5,673 nt of DNA. It comes from an uncultured Collinsella sp. (GTDB lineage Bacteria; Actinomycetota; Coriobacteriia; Coriobacteriales; Coriobacteriaceae). The stretch is taken from the NCBI GenBank assembly GCA_902478765.1, contig CABSMN010000093.1, forward strand, positions 1 to 5,673, read 5' to 3'. The notes under the pieces were generated by a model that saw only the letters and a program-made list of their open reading frames with translations, was not told the origin of the DNA and made no database searches. Shown here one piece after another: positions 3,844 to 5,673 of the stretch (positions within the stretch are counted from its first letter, which is position 1; the number at the start of each line of letters is the position of its first letter). The translations under genes and the position numbers were made by a program.

Positions 3844-4611
3844 TTGGAAGAGAACGTGTCGGATAAAACTGAATATATAACTGATGTTCCTGGTGGTACG
3901 TCGATGATCGGTCAAGTCAATGATGGGCAGAATGGCTCTAATGCTCATGTAGCGACGGAATTTCAACCTCCGGTCGAGAACCCTGATCCAGCGATAGGTT
4001 TCGTGGCGACAGGAAGCTATAGGTCACCTGCTGCCGATCCTATGGCCGCCGCCCCCAAGAAAGGTGGACCGGGCTACTTTGCCTTCAAGCGAGCCTTCGA
4101 CATCGTGTTCTCTGCTGGCGTCTGTTTGGTATTGGCTATCCCCGTCGTAGCCGCATGCGTCGCCATAGAGATTGATTCCCCCGGCAAGCCGTTCTTCCGC
4201 CAAAAGCGAGTCGGTAAGGGCGGTAAGCCTATCTATATCTTCAAGCTCCGCACCATGGTCTCCGACGCTCACGAGCACCCTGAGAAGTACATGACTCCTG
4301 AGCAGCTGGCGCAATGGCAGCGCGAACAAAAGGTTGACGATGACCCGCGCATTACGCGCGTTGGTCGTTTTCTACGTCGCACCTCACTCGACGAACTTCC
4401 TCAGTTCATCAATGTTCTTACGGGTGATTTATCCGTCATTGGACCAAGGCCCGTGACGCTCGAAGAGACCTACGAGTACGGTGATGCCCGCGATGAGGTG
4501 CTTGCGTGTAAGCCGGGCATCACTGGCTGGTGGGCGGCCACTGACCGCAATGACTCAACGTGGGCTAGTGGCCAGAGGCAGGCTCGCGAGCTGTTTTATG
4601 TGCGTCATTAA
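3841..4611 (+). CDS. Initiating sugar-1-phosphate transferase (bacterial sugar transferase family), truncated by an in-frame stop
   Basis: The 256 residues before TAA contain the monotopic phosphoglycosyl transferase fold, which moves a sugar-1-phosphate from a UDP-sugar to undecaprenyl phosphate and so starts surface glycan synthesis on the inner membrane face. Visible parts are a non-homologous, probably disordered N-terminal stretch (1-78), a re-entrant membrane helix (about 82-109, broken at IPVV), SPGKPFFRQKRVG (113-125), IFKLRTM (133-139), the catalytic Asp-Glu pair in TSLDELPQ (D184, E185), GPRP (201-204) and KPGITGWW (224-231). The frame ends at YVRH with TAA (4609-4611), but the same frame goes on for 20 codons of typical family C-terminus (SVGLDVRVFIKTF...) to a TGA overlapping the next start. 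The stop most simply replaces a Tyr codon. The catalytic residues remain; loss of the last helix may cripple membrane docking. The sugar cannot be told from sequence. Confidence 0.85.
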   Translation: MLEENVSDKTEYITDVPGGTSMIGQVNDGQNGSNAHVATEFQPPVENPDPAIGFVATGSYRSPAADPMAAAPKKGGPGYFAFKRAFDIVFSAGVCLVLAIPVVAACVAIEIDSPGKPFFRQKRVGKGGKPIYIFKLRTMVSDAHEHPEKYMTPEQLAQWQREQKVDDDPRITRVGRFLRRTSLDELPQFINVLTGDLSVIGPRPVTLEETYEYGDARDEVLACKPGITGWWAATDRNDSTWASGQRQARELFYVRH

Positions 4612-4674
4612 TCGGTTGGCCTAGACGTTCGCGTGTTTATTAAGACCTTCAAGGCAATGAGGAAGGGCAAGTGA
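4612..4674 (+). pseudogene. Cut-off C-terminus of the sugar transferase
   Basis: Directly after the TAA at 4609-4611 the same frame encodes SVGLDVRVFIKTFKAMRKGK and ends TGA (4672-4674), whose last A is the first base of the next gene's ATG. 'YVRx[YW]S-x-x-LD-[VLI]-[KR]-[VI]-[FL]-x-KT' is the usual end of this family, so this was part of the gene. As it stands it is untranslated unless the TAA is read through or is a sequencing error. Confidence 0.8.
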
Positions 4675-5549
4675 TGACTCCTTCCTTGAGCGTAATCATA
4701 CCTACCTTAAATGCGGCGGGTGAGATCGATGACCTGTTGGCTCTCATTGAGGTTCAGACTCTCAAGCCCCTCGATATCTTGGTGGTTGACTCATCCTCCG
4801 AAGACGGTACCGTTGACATGGTTGCCAAGCATCCTCGGGTTAACTTCGTTCGTATAAAACGTAAGGAATTCAATCACGGTTCGACCCGCGACATGGCTTT
4901 GAGGCGTACCGAGGGCGATTTCGTTTGTTTTCTCACACAGGATGCTGTGCCCGCTTCCAGTCGTTACCTGGAAACGCTTGTCAAACCGTTGCTGGCTGAT
5001 AGCTCTGTCGCACTTGTGAGCGGCAGACAACTCCCCAAGGCCAATGCTCGCCGTTTTGAACAACTAGTACGTGATTTCAACTATCCCGACACACCGTCTG
5101 TTCGGTCAAAAGGCGACCTCAAGAAATTTGGGATTAAGACGTTCTTTGCCTCCGACACCTGTTCCGCCTATCGACGGACCGCATATCTCGAATGCGGTGG
5201 ATTCGATCATGTCAACACCAACGAGGACATGCTTATGGCCGCCAGGTTTATCTCCTCAGGTATGAAGGTCGCCTACGAGCCGCGTGCCGAGGTCTATCAC
5301 TCACATAACTTGACGCCATCTCAGCAGTTTGCTCGCAACCGCGCCGTCGGCTTCTTTCTCGAAACGCATGCGGACGATCTCATGCATGCAAGTGAGATTG
5401 GCGAGGGAGGTCGGCTCGTCAAGTCGGTCTCCTCTCAGCTCCTTCGAGAGGGCAATTTGATCGAGTTCATCGCCTTCGGTATCGATTGCTGCGCCCGCCT
5501 TCTTGGTAACCGTGCCGGCCGCAGGGCCGCAAGAAAAGAAAGGCCATAG
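4674..5549 (+). CDS. Family 2 glycosyltransferase, probable rhamnosyltransferase
   Basis: This 291-residue cytoplasmic or membrane-associated enzyme has a GT-A fold. It opens with LSVIIPTLNAAGEI (5-18), then VVDSSSEDGT (37-46; nucleotide-binding), FNHGSTRD (66-73), FLTQDAVP (86-93; the acidic metal-site region), GRQLPKA (117-123), NYP (136-138), the acceptor-side NEDMLMAAR (183-191; ED motif) and YHSHNLTPSQQFARN (208-222). The NHG-x-TRD, TQDA and HSHN-x-T combination is characteristic of the rhamnosyltransferase branch of GT2, and rfbA three bases downstream supports a dTDP-rhamnose donor. ATG at 4674 is preferred over GTG at 4671: AGGAAGGG (4660-4667) lies 6 bases upstream, and the ATG overlaps the ancestral stop of the preceding gene as TGATG. 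With that stop bypassed by the upstream TAA, translational coupling is lost, but the gene has its own ribosome binding site. The C-terminus is basic (RAGRRAARKER). Confidence 0.85.
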   Translation: MTPSLSVIIPTLNAAGEIDDLLALIEVQTLKPLDILVVDSSSEDGTVDMVAKHPRVNFVRIKRKEFNHGSTRDMALRRTEGDFVCFLTQDAVPASSRYLETLVKPLLADSSVALVSGRQLPKANARRFEQLVRDFNYPDTPSVRSKGDLKKFGIKTFFASDTCSAYRRTAYLECGGFDHVNTNEDMLMAARFISSGMKVAYEPRAEVYHSHNLTPSQQFARNRAVGFFLETHADDLMHASEIGEGGRLVKSVSSQLLREGNLIEFIAFGIDCCARLLGNRAGRRAARKERP

Positions 5550-5552
5550 TCA

Positions 5553-5673
5553 GTGAAAGGCATCATCCTCGCCGGCGGGTCCGGCACGCGCCTGTACCCG
5601 CTCACGCTCGTGACCTCAAAGCAGCTGCTGCCGGTCTACGACAAGCCCATGATCTACTACCCGCTGTCCACCC
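5553..5673 (+). CDS. rfbA: Glucose-1-phosphate thymidylyltransferase, N-terminal part (3' partial)
   Basis: The 40 codons visible before the window ends read [18 protein letters not shown] and continue to [18 protein letters not shown]. This is the nearly invariant start of RfbA/RmlA, with the nucleotide-binding GGxGTRLxPLT loop (residues 8-18) and the [15 protein letters not shown] segment that follows it. The enzyme couples dTTP to glucose-1-phosphate to give dTDP-glucose, the first committed step to dTDP-L-rhamnose. It starts with GTG three bases after the glycosyltransferase stop, with GAAAGG (5538-5543) as ribosome binding site, so the two are co-transcribed. In this position rfbBCD-type genes are expected next, beyond the window. 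Confidence 0.95.
   Translation, partial: MKGIILAGGSGTRLYPLTLVTSKQLLPVYDKPMIYYPLST

Noticed and set aside
1..5673. CRISPR arrays and insertion sequences
   Set aside because: No regularly spaced repeats of suitable length and no transposase-like coding sequence are present on either strand.

Overview
The window looks like the edge of a draft contig from an anaerobic gut actinobacterium of the class Coriobacteriia (Collinsella-like). That placement is an inference from moderately GC-rich genes, frequent GTG starts, a LoaP-type NusG paralogue heading a surface-polysaccharide locus, and general protein style; it was not tested by a search. Bases 1-46 are not bacterial. They read as the tail of the Illumina P5 oligo, an 8-base index and the Nextera read-1 transposase adapter, so genomic sequence begins at about 47.

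Left part (47-1120), housekeeping: the C-terminal end of a probable HAD-family phosphatase, then a GTG-started thiamine diphosphokinase gene (thiN), then a tRNA-Ala(GGC) gene with a well-spaced promoter, encoded CCA and an intrinsic terminator. A strong unexplained hairpin lies just beyond the terminator.

Middle part (1180-3243), accessory: a minus-strand RhuM-Fic/Doc fusion gene, visibly more AT-rich than its neighbours. It is preceded by a short leader reading frame with a strong ribosome binding site, a 69-codon open frame that overlaps the fic start but lacks a start codon, and a palindrome containing GAAC-N4-GTTC like a Gram-positive LexA (SOS) box. The following ~0.9 kb has no confident gene. 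It does hold promoter-like sequences, a cluster of short dyads built on TTAG/CTAA, a 45-codon ORF that may be a gene remnant, and further inverted repeats.

Right part (3244-5673), a plus-strand polysaccharide operon cut by the window end: loaP (processive antiterminator), a membrane sugar-1-phosphate transferase that would start glycan assembly on a lipid carrier, a GT2 glycosyltransferase of rhamnosyltransferase type, and the start of rfbA (dTDP-glucose synthesis, first step to dTDP-rhamnose). LoaP would keep RNA polymerase going through the long operon, the sugar transferase would prime the lipid carrier, the GT2 would add a sugar (plausibly rhamnose), and rfbA and following genes would supply the donor.

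Two details stand out here. The sugar transferase frame is interrupted by an in-frame TAA 20 codons before its natural end, which overlaps the next gene as TGATG. Its apparent start has a strong Shine-Dalgarno sequence placed too far away unless an intervening hairpin is looped out.
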